The position numbers were made by a program, and so were the translations under genes. A DNA stretch of 64,000 nucleotides from Rhodococcus opacus (GTDB lineage Bacteria; Actinomycetota; Actinomycetes; Mycobacteriales; Mycobacteriaceae): NCBI RefSeq assembly GCF_012396235.1, contig NZ_JAAXPA010000033.1, forward strand, positions 1 to 64,000. The letters run 5' to 3'. Under the pieces are notes generated by a model that searched no databases, had not been told where the DNA came from, and worked only from the letters and a program-made list of their open reading frames with translations. Of the stretch, positions 8,988 to 18,684 are shown one piece after another. Position 1 is the first letter of the stretch; the number at the start of each line of letters is the position of its first letter.

Positions 8988-10448
8988 ATGGCTGCTGGTG
9001 GTCCACTCGCGTCCCGGTCGAAGCCGGGCGGTCCCGCGGCGCCGCACGGGCTGCCGGGGCATCTGGTCGACTTCGTCGAGGCGTTGCGGCGGCGCGGCAT
9101 CATGGTCGGACCGTCCGAGACTGTCGACGCCGGTCGCGTGATGTCGGTCCTCGACCTGCTCGACCGCGAATCACTGCGCGAGGGTCTCGCGTGCGCGCTG
9201 CTGCGGCGACCCACCCACCGGCCCACGTTCGACGCGCTGTTCGAACTCTGGTTCCCGGCGGCTGTCGGAAGCCGGGCGGACGGGGCCATCGACACGAGTC
9301 TGCCGCGGAACGCCAAGGGTGAGATCGACTACGAGGCACTGCGCGAGCTGATCGTCGAACTCCTCACCGACGGGTCGCCGGAGGCGATCGAGCTCACCGA
9401 ACTCCTGACCGCGCAGATGGTCGAGGAACTCGGGCAGTACCAGTCGGCGAACGGCCCGTCGTTCTCCGCGTACCAGGCGCTGCGGGACGTCGCACCGGAA
9501 ACCCTGCTGAAGAAGATCCTCGACGGACTCCTGGGCAATCAGCAGGACGGCGAAGCCCGAACGACGGAAAGCTACGAATCCGAGGTGGCCAAGCGCACCG
9601 CCGCCCAGCGGATCGCCGACTTCCGGAAGATGATCGAGACGGAGACGCGGCGACGGTCGGCCGAGAACCTCGGCAAGGAACGGGTGGCGTCGTACGGCGT
9701 GCCCCGGCTGGCCGAGGAAGTGGACTTCCTGCGCGCGTCCGACGCCGAACTGACGGCGCTGAAACGCAACGTCACCCCGCTGGCCCGGTTGCTCGCCAGT
9801 CGGCTGGCCGTGCGGCGCAGCCGCAACCGGGCCGGTTCGATCGACTTGCGCCGGACCCTGCGCAAGTCGATGTCCACCGGCGGTGTGCCCATCGACCTCG
9901 TCCAGCGCAAGCCCCGGCGGGCGCGCCCCGAACTGGTCGTCATGTGCGACGTGTCGGGTTCGGTCGCGGGTTTCAGCCACTTCACCCTGCTGCTCGTCCA
10001 CGCGCTGCGCGAGCAGTTCTCCCGGGTGCGGGTGTTCGCGTTCATCGACACCACCGACGAGGTCACCCGCTTCTTCGACGCGGGAGCCGACCTCGGCAGC
10101 GCCATGTCGCGGATGATCCGGGAAGCCGACCTGGTCGGCTACGACGGGCACTCCGACTACGGCAACGCGTTCGGGGTGTTCGCCGAACGGTTCACCCAGA
10201 GCATCACGTCGCGGACGTCGCTGCTGGTGCTCGGCGACGGCCGCAACAACTACCGCGACCCGAATCTGGAGGCCCTGGCCCGGCTCGTGTCGGTGGCGAA
10301 GCACGCGCACTGGCTCAACCCGGAGCCCCGCGGTCAGTGGGGAACGGGCGACTCGGCGGCCAAGGTGTACAACGAGGTCATCAGCATGCACGAATGCCGA
10401 TCCGCTCAGCAGCTGGCGTCGGTGGTCGCCGGGTTGCTGCCGGTGTGA
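8988..10448 (+). CDS. VWA domain-containing protein (CoxE-like), MoxR partner
   Basis: A 486-residue protein starting at ATG 8988, with AAGGA just before it, 11 bases after the ATPase gene. The C-terminal third holds a von Willebrand A domain whose metal-ion site starts with [13 protein letters not shown] (D-x-S-x-S). [12 protein letters not shown] and [13 protein letters not shown] follow, as in CoxE-type VWA proteins. The N-terminal part is helical with no recognised domain. It is cytoplasmic, with no signal peptide. It likely works with the MoxR ATPase as a two-component assembly factor; the client is unknown. Confidence 0.88.
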   Translation: MAAGGPLASRSKPGGPAAPHGLPGHLVDFVEALRRRGIMVGPSETVDAGRVMSVLDLLDRESLREGLACALLRRPTHRPTFDALFELWFPAAVGSRADGAIDTSLPRNAKGEIDYEALRELIVELLTDGSPEAIELTELLTAQMVEELGQYQSANGPSFSAYQALRDVAPETLLKKILDGLLGNQQDGEARTTESYESEVAKRTAAQRIADFRKMIETETRRRSAENLGKERVASYGVPRLAEEVDFLRASDAELTALKRNVTPLARLLASRLAVRRSRNRAGSIDLRRTLRKSMSTGGVPIDLVQRKPRRARPELVVMCDVSGSVAGFSHFTLLLVHALREQFSRVRVFAFIDTTDEVTRFFDAGADLGSAMSRMIREADLVGYDGHSDYGNAFGVFAERFTQSITSRTSLLVLGDGRNNYRDPNLEALARLVSVAKHAHWLNPEPRGQWGTGDSAAKVYNEVISMHECRSAQQLASVVAGLLPV

Positions 10449-10453
10449 ACACG

Positions 10454-10467
10454 TAAGCTCGTCACTC
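10454..10467 (+). promoter_or_regulatory. Candidate leaderless promoter of nadD
   Basis: TAAGCT (10454-10459) lies 8 bases before the nadD GTG. The 19 bases between the previous stop and this GTG contain no Shine-Dalgarno sequence. This suggests a separate leaderless transcript for the nadD operon. Confidence 0.35.
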
Positions 10468-11163
10468 GTGGAACAGGGAGCAGCGGGTGCGCGTCGGCGC
10501 CGCCTGGGAGTCATGGGCGGCACCTTCGACCCCATTCATCACGGTCACCTCGTGGCAGCCAGTGAGGTGGCAGATCGATTCAGCCTCGACGAGGTCGTCT
10601 TCGTGCCCACCGGCCGGCCCTGGCAGAAGCAGGGCAAGGGCGTCAGCCCGGCCGAGGACCGGTACCTGATGACGGTCATCGCCACCGCGTCGAATCCGCG
10701 TTTCTCCGTCAGCCGGGTGGACGTCGACCGGGAGAAGGTCACCTACACCGTCGACACTCTGCGTGATCTGCGCAGCTACCACCCGGACGCCGAGCTGTAC
10801 TTCATTACCGGTGCGGACGCCCTGGCGAGTATCCTGTCCTGGCAGGACTGGGAGGAACTGTTCTCGCTGGCGAAGTTCGTCGGGGTGTCGCGCCCGGGAT
10901 TCGATCTCAACACCGAACATCTGGCCGGTCACCTGGACGCGTTGCCGGAGGACGCGGTCACGCTGATCGAGATCCCGGCTCTGGCGATCTCCTCGACGGA
11001 ATGTCGGCGGCGTGCCAGTCGACACCGTCCTGTGTGGTACCTCGTGCCGGACGGTGTGGTCCAGTACATCTCCAAACGGAACCTGTACCGGCCACCGGAC
11101 TCCGAGCGCCTCGACGGCGCGACGACGATGTCCGAACCGGCCCCGGACAAGACCAAGAGTTAG
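10468..11163 (+). CDS. nadD: Nicotinate-nucleotide adenylyltransferase (NadD)
   Basis: Adenylates nicotinate mononucleotide to deamido-NAD+ in NAD synthesis. The nucleotidyltransferase signature [13 protein letters not shown] includes the (H/T)xGH motif. [10 protein letters not shown] and the C-terminal ISSTECRRR (the ISSTxIR motif) are also present. It has 231 residues, including a ~12-residue N-terminal extension and a disordered tail. The start is GTG 10468; a GTG just before MGGTFDP is a possible alternative. It heads the run nadD-rsfS-gpgP-octT-degV, the same order as in M. tuberculosis. Confidence 0.95.
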   Translation: MEQGAAGARRRRLGVMGGTFDPIHHGHLVAASEVADRFSLDEVVFVPTGRPWQKQGKGVSPAEDRYLMTVIATASNPRFSVSRVDVDREKVTYTVDTLRDLRSYHPDAELYFITGADALASILSWQDWEELFSLAKFVGVSRPGFDLNTEHLAGHLDALPEDAVTLIEIPALAISSTECRRRASRHRPVWYLVPDGVVQYISKRNLYRPPDSERLDGATTMSEPAPDKTKS

Positions 11164-11198
11164 TCAGCACTTTTCGAACCGAACTGGGAGAACATCGC

Positions 11199-11624
11199 GT
11201 GAGCGCAACGACCGAAGCCATCGAGATGGCACGCATCGCGGCAGTGGCTGCCGACGAGAAGCTGGCCTCCGATGTGGTGGTGCTCGATGTTTCCGAGCAG
11301 CTGGTCATCACCGACTGCTTCGTCATCGCCTCCGCCCCCAACGAGCGACAGGTCAACGCGATCGTCGAGAACATCGAAGATCGACTGCGTGAGGCAGGTC
11401 ACAAGCCGGTGCGGCGCGAGGGCACCCGCGAAGGCCGTTGGGCACTGCTCGATTTCGTGGACGTCGTGATCCACGTCCAGCACAACGAGGAGCGCAACTT
11501 CTACGCACTCGACCGGCTGTGGAAGGACTGCCCGACCGTGCCCGTCGAGGGTCTCGGGCTGCACGGCCCGGCCGACGCGAACGGTGCGGGCACCGCCGCC
11601 GAGGCGGAGGAGTCCGAGCTGTGA
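11199..11624 (+). CDS. rsfS: Ribosomal silencing factor RsfS
   Basis: A 141-residue RsfS/DUF143 protein that binds ribosomal protein L14 and blocks subunit joining under starvation. The family features DVSEQLVITDCFVIASA, NERQVNAIVENIEDRL and the C-terminal WALLDFVDVVIHVQHNEERN are present. The start is GTG 11199 (VSATTEAIEMARIAAVAAD), preceded by GGGAG at about 9 bases. Longer in-frame sequence upstream is the shadow of the nadD end. The stop overlaps the start of gpgP by GTGA, so the genes are translationally coupled. Confidence 0.93.
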   Translation: MSATTEAIEMARIAAVAADEKLASDVVVLDVSEQLVITDCFVIASAPNERQVNAIVENIEDRLREAGHKPVRREGTREGRWALLDFVDVVIHVQHNEERNFYALDRLWKDCPTVPVEGLGLHGPADANGAGTAAEAEESEL

Positions 11625-12280
11625 CGGATGCCCCCCGCTCCCCGCGACGTCTGATCCTGCTTCGCCACGGGCAGACCGAGTACAACGCCGACAATCGCAT
11701 GCAGGGTCAGCTCGACACCGAACTGTCGGAGCTGGGGCGGTCGCAGGCCCGCGCCGCCGCCACCGCGCTCGTCGGTCGCAGACCGATCTCCATCGTGTCC
11801 TCCGATCTGCGGCGGGCCTACGACACCGCGGTGGAGGTCGGCGACAACGCCGGTCTGCCGGTCCAGATCGACGAGCGCCTCCGCGAGACGCATCTCGGTG
11901 ACTGGCAGGGGCTCACGCACCTCGACGTCGACGCCCGCGCACCCGGCGCCCGCGCCACGTGGCGCGGCGACGCGACGTGGGCACCGCCCGGCGGGGAGAG
12001 TCGCATCGACGTCGCCCGCCGCAGCAAGCCGGTGGTCGCCGAACTCGTCGAGAAGCACGAGGACTGGGCGGAGAAGCCGGTGGTCCTGGTTGCGCACGGC
12101 GGTGTGATCGCCGCGCTGACCGCCGCCCTGCTGGATCTGCCCGTCGACCGCTGGCCGGTGCTGGGCGGGCTGGGCAACACCAGCTGGGTGCAGCTGAGCG
12201 CATACGGAAACCCCGATTCGCTCAACTGGCGCCTCGACGTGTGGAACGCTTCTGCGAGTGTGGCCAGTGACGTCCTCTGA
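11621..12280 (+). CDS. gpgP: Histidine phosphatase, probable glucosyl-3-phosphoglycerate phosphatase (GpgP)
   Basis: A phosphoglycerate-mutase-fold phosphatase of 219 residues. The phosphohistidine motif is [12 protein letters not shown], the second catalytic His lies in [13 protein letters not shown], and [10 protein letters not shown] supplies the Glu. In M. tuberculosis the enzyme at this exact position between rsfS and octT dephosphorylates glucosyl-3-phosphoglycerate, an early step of methylglucose lipopolysaccharide synthesis. The specific name rests on synteny. It starts at GTG 11621 overlapping the rsfS stop, and overlaps octT at its end. Confidence 0.85.
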   Translation: MTDAPRSPRRLILLRHGQTEYNADNRMQGQLDTELSELGRSQARAAATALVGRRPISIVSSDLRRAYDTAVEVGDNAGLPVQIDERLRETHLGDWQGLTHLDVDARAPGARATWRGDATWAPPGGESRIDVARRSKPVVAELVEKHEDWAEKPVVLVAHGGVIAALTAALLDLPVDRWPVLGGLGNTSWVQLSAYGNPDSLNWRLDVWNASASVASDVL

Positions 12281-13064
12281 CGTGGATGCCGGCTCGGGGG
12301 AACGCCCCGTCCTGCTCGTGCTCGCCGATTCGCTGTCGTACTACGGACCCAAGGGCGGTCTCCCGTCCGACCACCCCGACATCTGGCCCAATATCGTTGC
12401 ACGTCAACTCGGTTGGGATGTCGAGTTGGTGGCGCGGATCGGCTGGACCAGCCGCGACGTGTGGTGGGCGCTGACCCAGGACCCACGCGTGTGGTCGGCG
12501 GTTCCACGCGCCGGTGCCGTCGTGTTCGCGGTCGGCGGCATGGACTCCCTTCCGTCCCCGCTCCCGACGGCGCTGCGGGAACAGTTGCGTTACGTCCGCC
12601 CGCCCGCGCTGCGCCGCGTCGTGCGGGCCGGCTACCAGTGGCTTCAGCCCAGGCTGTCCCCGCTGGGATGGCCGGTGGCGTTGCCCCCGCGGCTGAGTGT
12701 CGAATATCTGGAGAGCTCACGGGCTGCGCTCGAGTACATGCGGCCCGAGTTGCCCGTCATCGGGACCCTGCCGTCCGTGCATCGCAGCGAGGCCTACGGC
12801 AAGGTGCATGCGGGCCGCCCCGGTGCCGTTGCCGCCATCACGGCGTGGTCGGAGGAGAAGAACGTGCCCCTCGTCGACCTGGCGGAGGCGGTGCGCGCCA
12901 ACGTCTTCAGCGATCAGGGTAATCCGGACGGCATCCACTGGGGCTGGGACGGACACACCGGGGTGGCCGCGGCGATGCTGACCGCGCTCCGCGCGGCGGG
13001 AGTCGTTCCCGACTCCGCCGAGGGTGCGGTTTCGGCCGACCCGGTGTCGAGCGGAGCCGAGTAG
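12267..13064 (+). CDS. octT: SGNH-type acyltransferase, probable diglucosylglycerate octanoyltransferase (OctT)
   Basis: About 265 residues with an SGNH-hydrolase-like fold. Near the N-terminus [14 protein letters not shown] carries the Asp-Ser nucleophile block, [10 protein letters not shown] is the Gly block, and [15 protein letters not shown] carries the terminal Asp-x-x-His pair. The M. tuberculosis gene in the same position (downstream of gpgP, upstream of degV) octanoylates an early methylglucose lipopolysaccharide intermediate; the call rests on this synteny plus motifs. The start is placed at GTG 12267, 14 bases inside gpgP; GTG 12258 is also possible. Confidence 0.8.
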   Translation: MTSSDVDAGSGERPVLLVLADSLSYYGPKGGLPSDHPDIWPNIVARQLGWDVELVARIGWTSRDVWWALTQDPRVWSAVPRAGAVVFAVGGMDSLPSPLPTALREQLRYVRPPALRRVVRAGYQWLQPRLSPLGWPVALPPRLSVEYLESSRAALEYMRPELPVIGTLPSVHRSEAYGKVHAGRPGAVAAITAWSEEKNVPLVDLAEAVRANVFSDQGNPDGIHWGWDGHTGVAAAMLTALRAAGVVPDSAEGAVSADPVSSGAE

Positions 13065-13068
13065 TCCG

Positions 13069-13935
13069 ATGCCCGTCGTCGTCGTCACCGATTCCTCGGC
13101 CTCGATCCTGCCCGAACTCGTCGAGCAGTACGGGATCCAGGTGGTCCCACTCCATGTCCTCAGCGGCGGCCAGGATTTCCGGGAGGGAATCGACGCGCTC
13201 CCCGAGGATCTTGCCGGCGTCACCACGTCGGGCGCGTCGCCGAGCGAGCTGTCCGAGGCGTACGCGACAGCGCTGGAGCTGAGTGAGGGCGCAGGCGTTC
13301 TCGCGGTGCACATCTCCCGGCAGCTGTCCGGAACGTGGGAGGCAGGTCGTCAGGCGGCACAGGAATTCGACGGCCGGGTGCGGATCGTCGACTCCCAGTC
13401 CGCCGGAATGGGATTGGGCTACCCGGTCCTCGAGGCCGCGCGGGCCGCGAAGGACGGTGCGAACCTCGAGACGGCGTACCGGCGGGCGGTCGACGTCGCG
13501 AGCCGCGGGCGTTGCCTGATCGTCGTGGACAGGCTCGATCAGTTGCGACGCGGAGGACGCATCGGCACCGCCGCCGCGCTGCTCGGTACCGCACTGGCGA
13601 TGAAACCGGTGCTGCATCTCGTGGACGGCCGGCTGGTTCTGAAGGAGAAGACGCGCACGTCGACCAAGGCGATGGCCAGGATGGTCGACGCCGCGGTGGA
13701 GCTGGCAGGTCTGGACAGGACGGCCGTCGCTGTGCATCACATGCACGCCCGGCAGCGCGCCGAAGCGGTGGCGCAGCAGCTGAAGGACCGGATTCCGCAG
13801 GTCAGTGACCTCGTCGTCACCGATTTCAGCTCGGTGATCGGCGCCCACGTGGGCGTGGGCGCCATCGGCATCGTGCTGTGCCCGGAACCCGCCCTGCACC
13901 ACGAAGACCGCGATTCATCCACAACTTCGCACTGA
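13069..13935 (+). CDS. DegV-family fatty-acid-binding protein
   Basis: A 288-residue DegV protein. Family hallmarks are the N-terminal VVVVTDSSASILPE (TDSxxxL), FREGIDALPE, TTSGASPSELSEAY and IVDSQSAGMGLGY. DegV (FakB) proteins bind a fatty acid in a cleft and in some bacteria present it to a fatty-acid kinase. No FakA-type kinase gene is next to it here. It follows octT by 4 bases, so it is in the same transcription unit; the acyl-chain theme of its neighbour is suggestive only. Confidence 0.9.
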   Translation: MPVVVVTDSSASILPELVEQYGIQVVPLHVLSGGQDFREGIDALPEDLAGVTTSGASPSELSEAYATALELSEGAGVLAVHISRQLSGTWEAGRQAAQEFDGRVRIVDSQSAGMGLGYPVLEAARAAKDGANLETAYRRAVDVASRGRCLIVVDRLDQLRRGGRIGTAAALLGTALAMKPVLHLVDGRLVLKEKTRTSTKAMARMVDAAVELAGLDRTAVAVHHMHARQRAEAVAQQLKDRIPQVSDLVVTDFSSVIGAHVGVGAIGIVLCPEPALHHEDRDSSTTSH

Positions 13936-14005
13936 TCCACAGGCCGATTCGGAAAGCCTGGTCGTCGCGGCGATTCTGTGGGCGGCGCACTTTACCGTCG
14001 CCTCC

Positions 14006-14869
14006 ATGGGCATCAGGGAAGAACGTTCGAGGGGCCGGACCCGGCTCGCGTTCCTGACGTCGGGGGAACGCGATGCGGTGCCGCCCGACACACCGGCGGC
14101 GCCGGAGTGGCTGGCCGAGCCGAGCGGAACCGTCCTCGACGGCGACAAGACGTGGTCCGCCGACCGCCGCCGGGGCGGATTCTCGCTGCCGGACCGGTGG
14201 CGGGACGCACGATTCGATCCCGGGCGGACCGGGGCGTTGGTGCTGATCGTGGTGGGAATCGTCGTCGCGACGGCCACCGTGCTCGGCGTGCGCAGCGATC
14301 GGCCGGAGACGCAGGCCGTTCCGTCGTTACCCGCCGCCGGAGTGCATTCCCTGACTCCGGCACCGGCGACGACGACTCCCGCCGCGGCGGCGTCGGCACC
14401 CGCCCCGGCGGAGGAGATCGTCGTCAGCGTCGTGGGACTGGTGGCGTCGGCCGGTCTCGTCCGGCTGCCACCGGGCTCCCGGGTCGCGGACGCTCTCGCC
14501 GCTGCCGGGGGAGTGCGCGACGGCGGTGACACCCTCGGATTGAATCTGGCTCAACGACTTTCGGACGGCGATCAGGTGCTCGTAGGTGCCGCGACCACCC
14601 AGGCGCCACCGAGCGCGGTGGGCGGTGCCTCCGCAGGATCACCGGGGCCCGCCGGCGCACCGGCCGCCACGGGCGGAGGGCTCGTGAACCTCAACACGGC
14701 GACGGAGACGGAACTCGATGCACTTCCCGGTGTCGGACCCGTCACGGCGGCGGCGATCGTCGCGTGGCGAACGACCAACGGCAAATTCACCGACATCTCG
14801 CAACTGGGGGAGGTGGACGGGATCGGGCCGGTGCGGCTGGAGAAACTGCGCGGCCAGGTCACCCTGTGA
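14006..14869 (+). CDS. comEA: ComEA-type helix-hairpin-helix DNA-binding membrane protein
   Basis: A 287-residue protein with a cytoplasmic ~75-residue N-terminus and one membrane segment (TGALVLIVVGIVVATATVL). An Ala/Pro/Thr-rich linker, a SLBB-like domain (VVSVVGLVASAGLVRLPPGS) and a C-terminal double helix-hairpin-helix follow (LVNLNTATETELDALPGVGP ... IGPVRLEKLRGQV). ComEA binds incoming double-stranded DNA outside the membrane in competent bacteria. The stop overlaps the ATG of comEC, so the two are translationally coupled. Natural transformation in this organism is not shown by the sequence. Confidence 0.9.
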   Translation: MGIREERSRGRTRLAFLTSGERDAVPPDTPAAPEWLAEPSGTVLDGDKTWSADRRRGGFSLPDRWRDARFDPGRTGALVLIVVGIVVATATVLGVRSDRPETQAVPSLPAAGVHSLTPAPATTTPAAAASAPAPAEEIVVSVVGLVASAGLVRLPPGSRVADALAAAGGVRDGGDTLGLNLAQRLSDGDQVLVGAATTQAPPSAVGGASAGSPGPAGAPAATGGGLVNLNTATETELDALPGVGPVTAAAIVAWRTTNGKFTDISQLGEVDGIGPVRLEKLRGQVTL

Positions 14870-16428
14870 TGCGAAACAACGAACCGCGGCTCCTCGACCT
14901 GCGGCTTCTTCCGTTCGCCGGGATGTGCTGGGCGGCAACGCTGATCGGTATCCTCGGAGGCTCCCGGGCGGCGTGGGTCCTCGTGGCGATCCTGTCGGGA
15001 GCGGCGGTTCTCCTCGCCGCGGGATGCGCCCTGCGGGGGCCGGGACGGTGGACGGCCGGGACGTTGGCGGTACTGCTGTTCGGGTCCTGCTGCGCTGCAG
15101 GGGTGGCCTGGCGGGTTCAGGCCGCGGAACGGCACCCGATGACCGAACTCGCCCGGAACGAGACGTGGGTGACGCTCGTCGTCACCCTTGCCGACGATCC
15201 CCGGGAGATCGCCGGCTTCGGACGACACGTCCTCGTGAACGCGAACGTCGTCGAGATCCGCCGGGCCACCGAGACGATCCACTCGGGCGGTGCGGTGGTC
15301 GTCCTCGCCCCGGCGGACGGGTGGCTCGGACTGCTGCCGGGACAGGCTGTGGTCCTGCGCGGGCAGGTGAGCCCTCCGCGGCACCGGGACCTGAGCCTGG
15401 CCGCGGTCCGGGTGTCCGGACCGCCCGCGGACGTCGGTCCCGCGCCACCGCATCAGCGGTGGGCAGGCGCCCTGCGTGCGCGGTTCGCCGCTGCCGCCGC
15501 CGTCCTGCCTGCCGACGAGGCAGGACTGTTGCCGGGGCTGGTGGTCGGCGACACCTCGGCGCTGCCCCGGGAGGTGAAGGACGACTTCACCGCGACCGGA
15601 CTGACGCATCTCACGGCGGTGTCCGGGGCGAACGTCAGCATCCTGCTGGGAGCGGTGCTGCTCCTGGTCCGAGGGGTGGGACTCGGTCCCCGCGCGGGTG
15701 CGGCGCTGGCTGCCGCGGCGCTGATCGCATTCGTGGTGATCGCGCGACCGTCACCCAGCGTGCTGCGCGCCGCGGCGATGGGCTCGGTCGCCCTGCTGGC
15801 GCTCGTGACCGGACGGCGGAAACAGGCGATGCCCGCGCTGGCAGCGGGTGTCATAGCCCTGCTGGCGTGGTCACCGGGGTTGGCGGTGGACTTCGGCTTC
15901 GTTCTCTCGGCAACCGCCACTGCAGGGCTGATCGTGATCGCGCCGGTGGGGGTCGACGTGCTGGTGGGCCGCGGCTGGCCGCGGGCGGTGGCCGAGACGG
16001 TGGCGGTGTCCGTCGCCGCCTTCGCCGTCACCGCTCCGATCGTGGCCGCGATGGCGGGGACGGTGAGCCTGGTGTCCATCTGCGCGAACATCCTGGTCGC
16101 CCCCGTGGTCGGCGTGATCACCGTGGCCGGAGCGGTCACCGCGCTGATCGCAGGGGTCAGTGTTCCCGTCGCGGAAGTGGTGGTGCGCGTGACCCAGTGG
16201 CCGCTGTGGTGGCTCGTCACCGTGGCCGAGCGGGGCGCGCGGCTTCCGGGTGCCTCGATTCCGGTGCCCTCCGGGCCCGCCGGTGCGGCGATCGTCCTCG
16301 GTGCCGTGGTGGCGCTCGGTGTCACGCTACGCAGACGCGGACCCCGGCTGGTGCTGGCGGGAATCGCGATCGGCGTGCTGGTGCTGTGGGCGCCGATCTG
16401 GCCGTCGTCGCTGGGTCGCCTTGTGTGA
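14869..16428 (+). CDS. comEC: ComEC/Rec2-family membrane protein lacking the metallo-beta-lactamase domain
   Basis: A polytopic membrane protein of 519 residues. It has N-terminal TM helices and a periplasmic OB-like region (VVLRGQVSPPRHRDLSLAAV). The competence core follows, with family motifs GLVVGDTSALP and LTHLTAVSGANVSILLGAVL, then several TM segments. Many ComEC proteins are about 750 residues and end in a metallo-beta-lactamase-like nuclease domain. This one stops after the membrane core, as mycobacterial homologues do. The start ATG overlaps the comEA stop (TGATG). Confidence 0.88.
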   Translation: MRNNEPRLLDLRLLPFAGMCWAATLIGILGGSRAAWVLVAILSGAAVLLAAGCALRGPGRWTAGTLAVLLFGSCCAAGVAWRVQAAERHPMTELARNETWVTLVVTLADDPREIAGFGRHVLVNANVVEIRRATETIHSGGAVVVLAPADGWLGLLPGQAVVLRGQVSPPRHRDLSLAAVRVSGPPADVGPAPPHQRWAGALRARFAAAAAVLPADEAGLLPGLVVGDTSALPREVKDDFTATGLTHLTAVSGANVSILLGAVLLLVRGVGLGPRAGAALAAAALIAFVVIARPSPSVLRAAAMGSVALLALVTGRRKQAMPALAAGVIALLAWSPGLAVDFGFVLSATATAGLIVIAPVGVDVLVGRGWPRAVAETVAVSVAAFAVTAPIVAAMAGTVSLVSICANILVAPVVGVITVAGAVTALIAGVSVPVAEVVVRVTQWPLWWLVTVAERGARLPGASIPVPSGPAGAAIVLGAVVALGVTLRRRGPRLVLAGIAIGVLVLWAPIWPSSLGRLV

Positions 16429-16480
16429 GCGCGCCCGAATCCGGGAAACCTTCGCAGAACTCGAGGAAAGGGACGACGAC

Positions 16481-17446
16481 ATGCAGGTGGGGTTCAAGTT
16501 GATGGCCGAGACGTTCGATCCGCGGGAGATCGTGCGGCAGGCGGTGGAAGCCGAACGGGCCGGCTTCGACTTCGTCGAGGTGAGCGATCACTATCACCCC
16601 TGGCTCTACAGTCACGGACATTCGGGATTCGTGTGGTCGATGCTCGCGGCCGCCGCGGCACGGACCGACCGGATCGGTCTGGCGACCGGTGTCACCTGCC
16701 CGTTCGTCCGATATCACCCCGCGATCATCGCGCAGGCCGCGGCCACGACCGCCGTCCTCAGCGAGGGCCGGTTCACCCTGGGACTCGGTTCGGGGGAACG
16801 GCTGAACGAGCATGTCGTCGGTGGCGGCTGGCCGTCGGTGACCACCCGGCACCAGATGCTTCGTGAGGCGATCGACATCATCCGCCTGCTGTGGTCGGGC
16901 GGCTACCACTCGTACGAGGGCAAGCACCTCACCCTCGACGACGCACGCGTCTTCGATCTGCCCGACGTGCCGCCCACGATCGCGGTCGCTGCGGGCGGCA
17001 CGGAGGCAGTCGGGATCGCCGCGGAACTCGGCGACGGACTGTTCGCCACCGAAGCGGATCCGGACCTCGTGAAGGCCTATGCCGGGGCCGGTGGGTCGGG
17101 GCCCAAGTACGGGGAGGTGCCCCTCGCGTGGGCGCGTGACGAGGAATCCGCGGTCGAGTCGGCGCATCGGTTGTTCCGGTTCGGGTTGACCGGATGGAAG
17201 GTTCAAGCGGAACTGCCGAATCCGATCAACTTCGAGGCGGCGGCGTCGTCGATCCGCACCGAGGACGTCCGCGACGCCATGGCGTGCGGTCCGGACGTCC
17301 GGCGGCACCTCGAGGTGGCAGGCACTTTCGTCGATGCCGGGTTCGATCATCTGGCGCTGATCAACGCGGGGCCGGACGTCGACGGCTTCTTCGAATTCTT
17401 CGCCAACGAGTTGAGTGAGCCGCTGCGGGCGCTGGCAACTTCCTGA
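16481..17446 (+). CDS. F420-dependent LLM-class oxidoreductase (FGD-like)
   Basis: A 321-residue luciferase-like (bacterial luciferase fold) oxidoreductase. It starts at ATG 16481 with GAGGAAAGG upstream. The pattern VGFKLMAETFDP, FDFVEVSDHYHPW, GLATGVTCPFVRYHPAIIAQ and FTLGLGSGERLNEH resembles F420-dependent glucose-6-phosphate dehydrogenase and its relatives. It probably uses coenzyme F420 rather than FMN. Whether it acts on glucose 6-phosphate or another substrate cannot be decided here. It is the last plus-strand gene before the GAF-ANTAR regulator and follows comEC by about 50 bases. Confidence 0.85.
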   Translation: MQVGFKLMAETFDPREIVRQAVEAERAGFDFVEVSDHYHPWLYSHGHSGFVWSMLAAAAARTDRIGLATGVTCPFVRYHPAIIAQAAATTAVLSEGRFTLGLGSGERLNEHVVGGGWPSVTTRHQMLREAIDIIRLLWSGGYHSYEGKHLTLDDARVFDLPDVPPTIAVAAGGTEAVGIAAELGDGLFATEADPDLVKAYAGAGGSGPKYGEVPLAWARDEESAVESAHRLFRFGLTGWKVQAELPNPINFEAAASSIRTEDVRDAMACGPDVRRHLEVAGTFVDAGFDHLALINAGPDVDGFFEFFANELSEPLRALATS

Positions 17447-17640
17447 TATATGTTGTGCCGCTGTCACTTTCGTCTCCGGAGTGCGCCGCGCGGCACGCTC
17501 GGTGCGACGGCGGCGGAACGACGTCTGTATCGTTTCGACTTCGATTCCCGATGTGCGTATGCGACACCGAAACACCGACTACCATCCGGTGGCAGATGTT
17601 GAGGTGAACGGTCTTGGAACGCACCCGCATTGGAGGGCGA

Positions 17641-17811
17641 ATGTCGGAATCGGAGCGGACAGATCTCGATGTGGACGACGAGCTCGACGCCGGGCAGGTG
17701 TGGAGGGCGCAGCGGGTCGTTGCTGCCCAGTCACTCGACGCCGAAGACTGCCGCATGCTCCTGTCCATGCTCGGCATCGCGGGTAACCCCGATGCGCCGG
17801 AGGTGGACTGA
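17641..17811 (+). CDS. Small acidic protein of unknown function
   Basis: A 56-residue ORF starting at ATG 17641 with a clear GGAGG Shine-Dalgarno. It is rich in Asp and Glu, with a C-terminal AEDCRMLLSMLGIAGNPDAPE. The site-to-start spacing and normal codon bias support translation. No signal peptide or membrane segment is visible. Its end faces the end of the convergent GAF-ANTAR gene 10 bases away. I do not recognise the family. Confidence 0.6.
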   Translation: MSESERTDLDVDDELDAGQVWRAQRVVAAQSLDAEDCRMLLSMLGIAGNPDAPEVD

Positions 17812-17821
17812 CTGACAGCGG

Positions 17822-18550
17822 TCAGGTCACCTTCCGGTGATGGTGAGCGACGATTTCCTGCGCCACCTTCGCCAGTTTGAGATTCATGTCCTGCGAGGTG
17901 GTGCGGAGAATCTCCATCGCCTGAGTCTCGGGAATGTTGTGGAACGCCATCAGCAGACCCACGGCCTTCCCGATTTCACGGTTGCTGGCCAGGCCGGCCC
18001 GCAGTGTCTCGGCCTCGGCGTGCTCGTGGACGGCCGCCAGCGCCACCGCCGCGAACGATGCGAGCATGATGCCCTGCTCGACGGACGTGGTGTTGAGGGC
18101 TCCCGCCGTGTCGGAGAACAGATTGAGGGCGCCGACCTTGCGCCCGAGGATGACCATGCGAAATCCGGCCGCACCGCGCACCGGCGTGTGGGCCAGCACC
18201 CGCGCCGACAGCCGCGGCCACTGCGACGTGGTGGAGAGGTCCGTCTCGAACTGGGGCGTGTCGCTGACGATGGCATCGACGCACGGTCCCTCGTTCTCGT
18301 CGCGCTCGTACTCGTCGACGCGGGCGGCCACGTCGTCGCTGGCCGCGGCCGTCACGTAGCGGGATCCCTCCCGGAGCATCAGGCTCGCGTGGTCACAGCC
18401 CTCGACGAGTAGTGGCGCGGCGTCGCAGATGGCTTGGTGGACGTGCCCGAAATCCTGACCCGCGTAGAGAAGATCGGCGAGGGTCGCGAACGTCGCGGCC
18501 GACCTGCCGACAGCCTGCGAGCGCGTCGTATCGGGCACTGTGTCTCGCAT
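17822..18550 (-). CDS. GAF and ANTAR domain transcription antitermination regulator
   Basis: A 242-residue protein. Residues ~20-170 form a GAF sensor domain (DHASLMLREGSRYVTAAAS ... GFRMVILGRKVGALNLFSD). The last ~60 residues are an ANTAR RNA-binding domain (NREIGKAVGLLMAFHNIPE ... AMEILRTTSQDMNLKLAKVA). ANTAR proteins bind paired stem-loops in mRNA leaders to prevent termination. The start is ATG 18550, preceded by GGAGGAA; upstream in-frame sequence is Arg/Pro-rich and unlikely to be coding. Its signal and target RNAs are unknown. Confidence 0.88.
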   Translation of the reverse strand: MRDTVPDTTRSQAVGRSAATFATLADLLYAGQDFGHVHQAICDAAPLLVEGCDHASLMLREGSRYVTAAASDDVAARVDEYERDENEGPCVDAIVSDTPQFETDLSTTSQWPRLSARVLAHTPVRGAAGFRMVILGRKVGALNLFSDTAGALNTTSVEQGIMLASFAAVALAAVHEHAEAETLRAGLASNREIGKAVGLLMAFHNIPETQAMEILRTTSQDMNLKLAKVAQEIVAHHHRKVT

Positions 18551-18684
18551 CGGTTCCTCCAGCGTGCGGGCATGCGCCCGGCTCACTGATTCAGTCTGCC
18601 AGAGAGGGCGGTCGCTGCAGGTCCGGGGCCGGAGGAATTCCCGATCGGACTCCGGGGGCGGTCGTCCCGGGCGAAGATGACGGC

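Noticed and set aside
14869-16428. ComEC taken as a truncated pseudogene
   Set aside because: The frame is intact, with good start coupling and a natural stop. The short form is also recalled as normal in mycobacteria.
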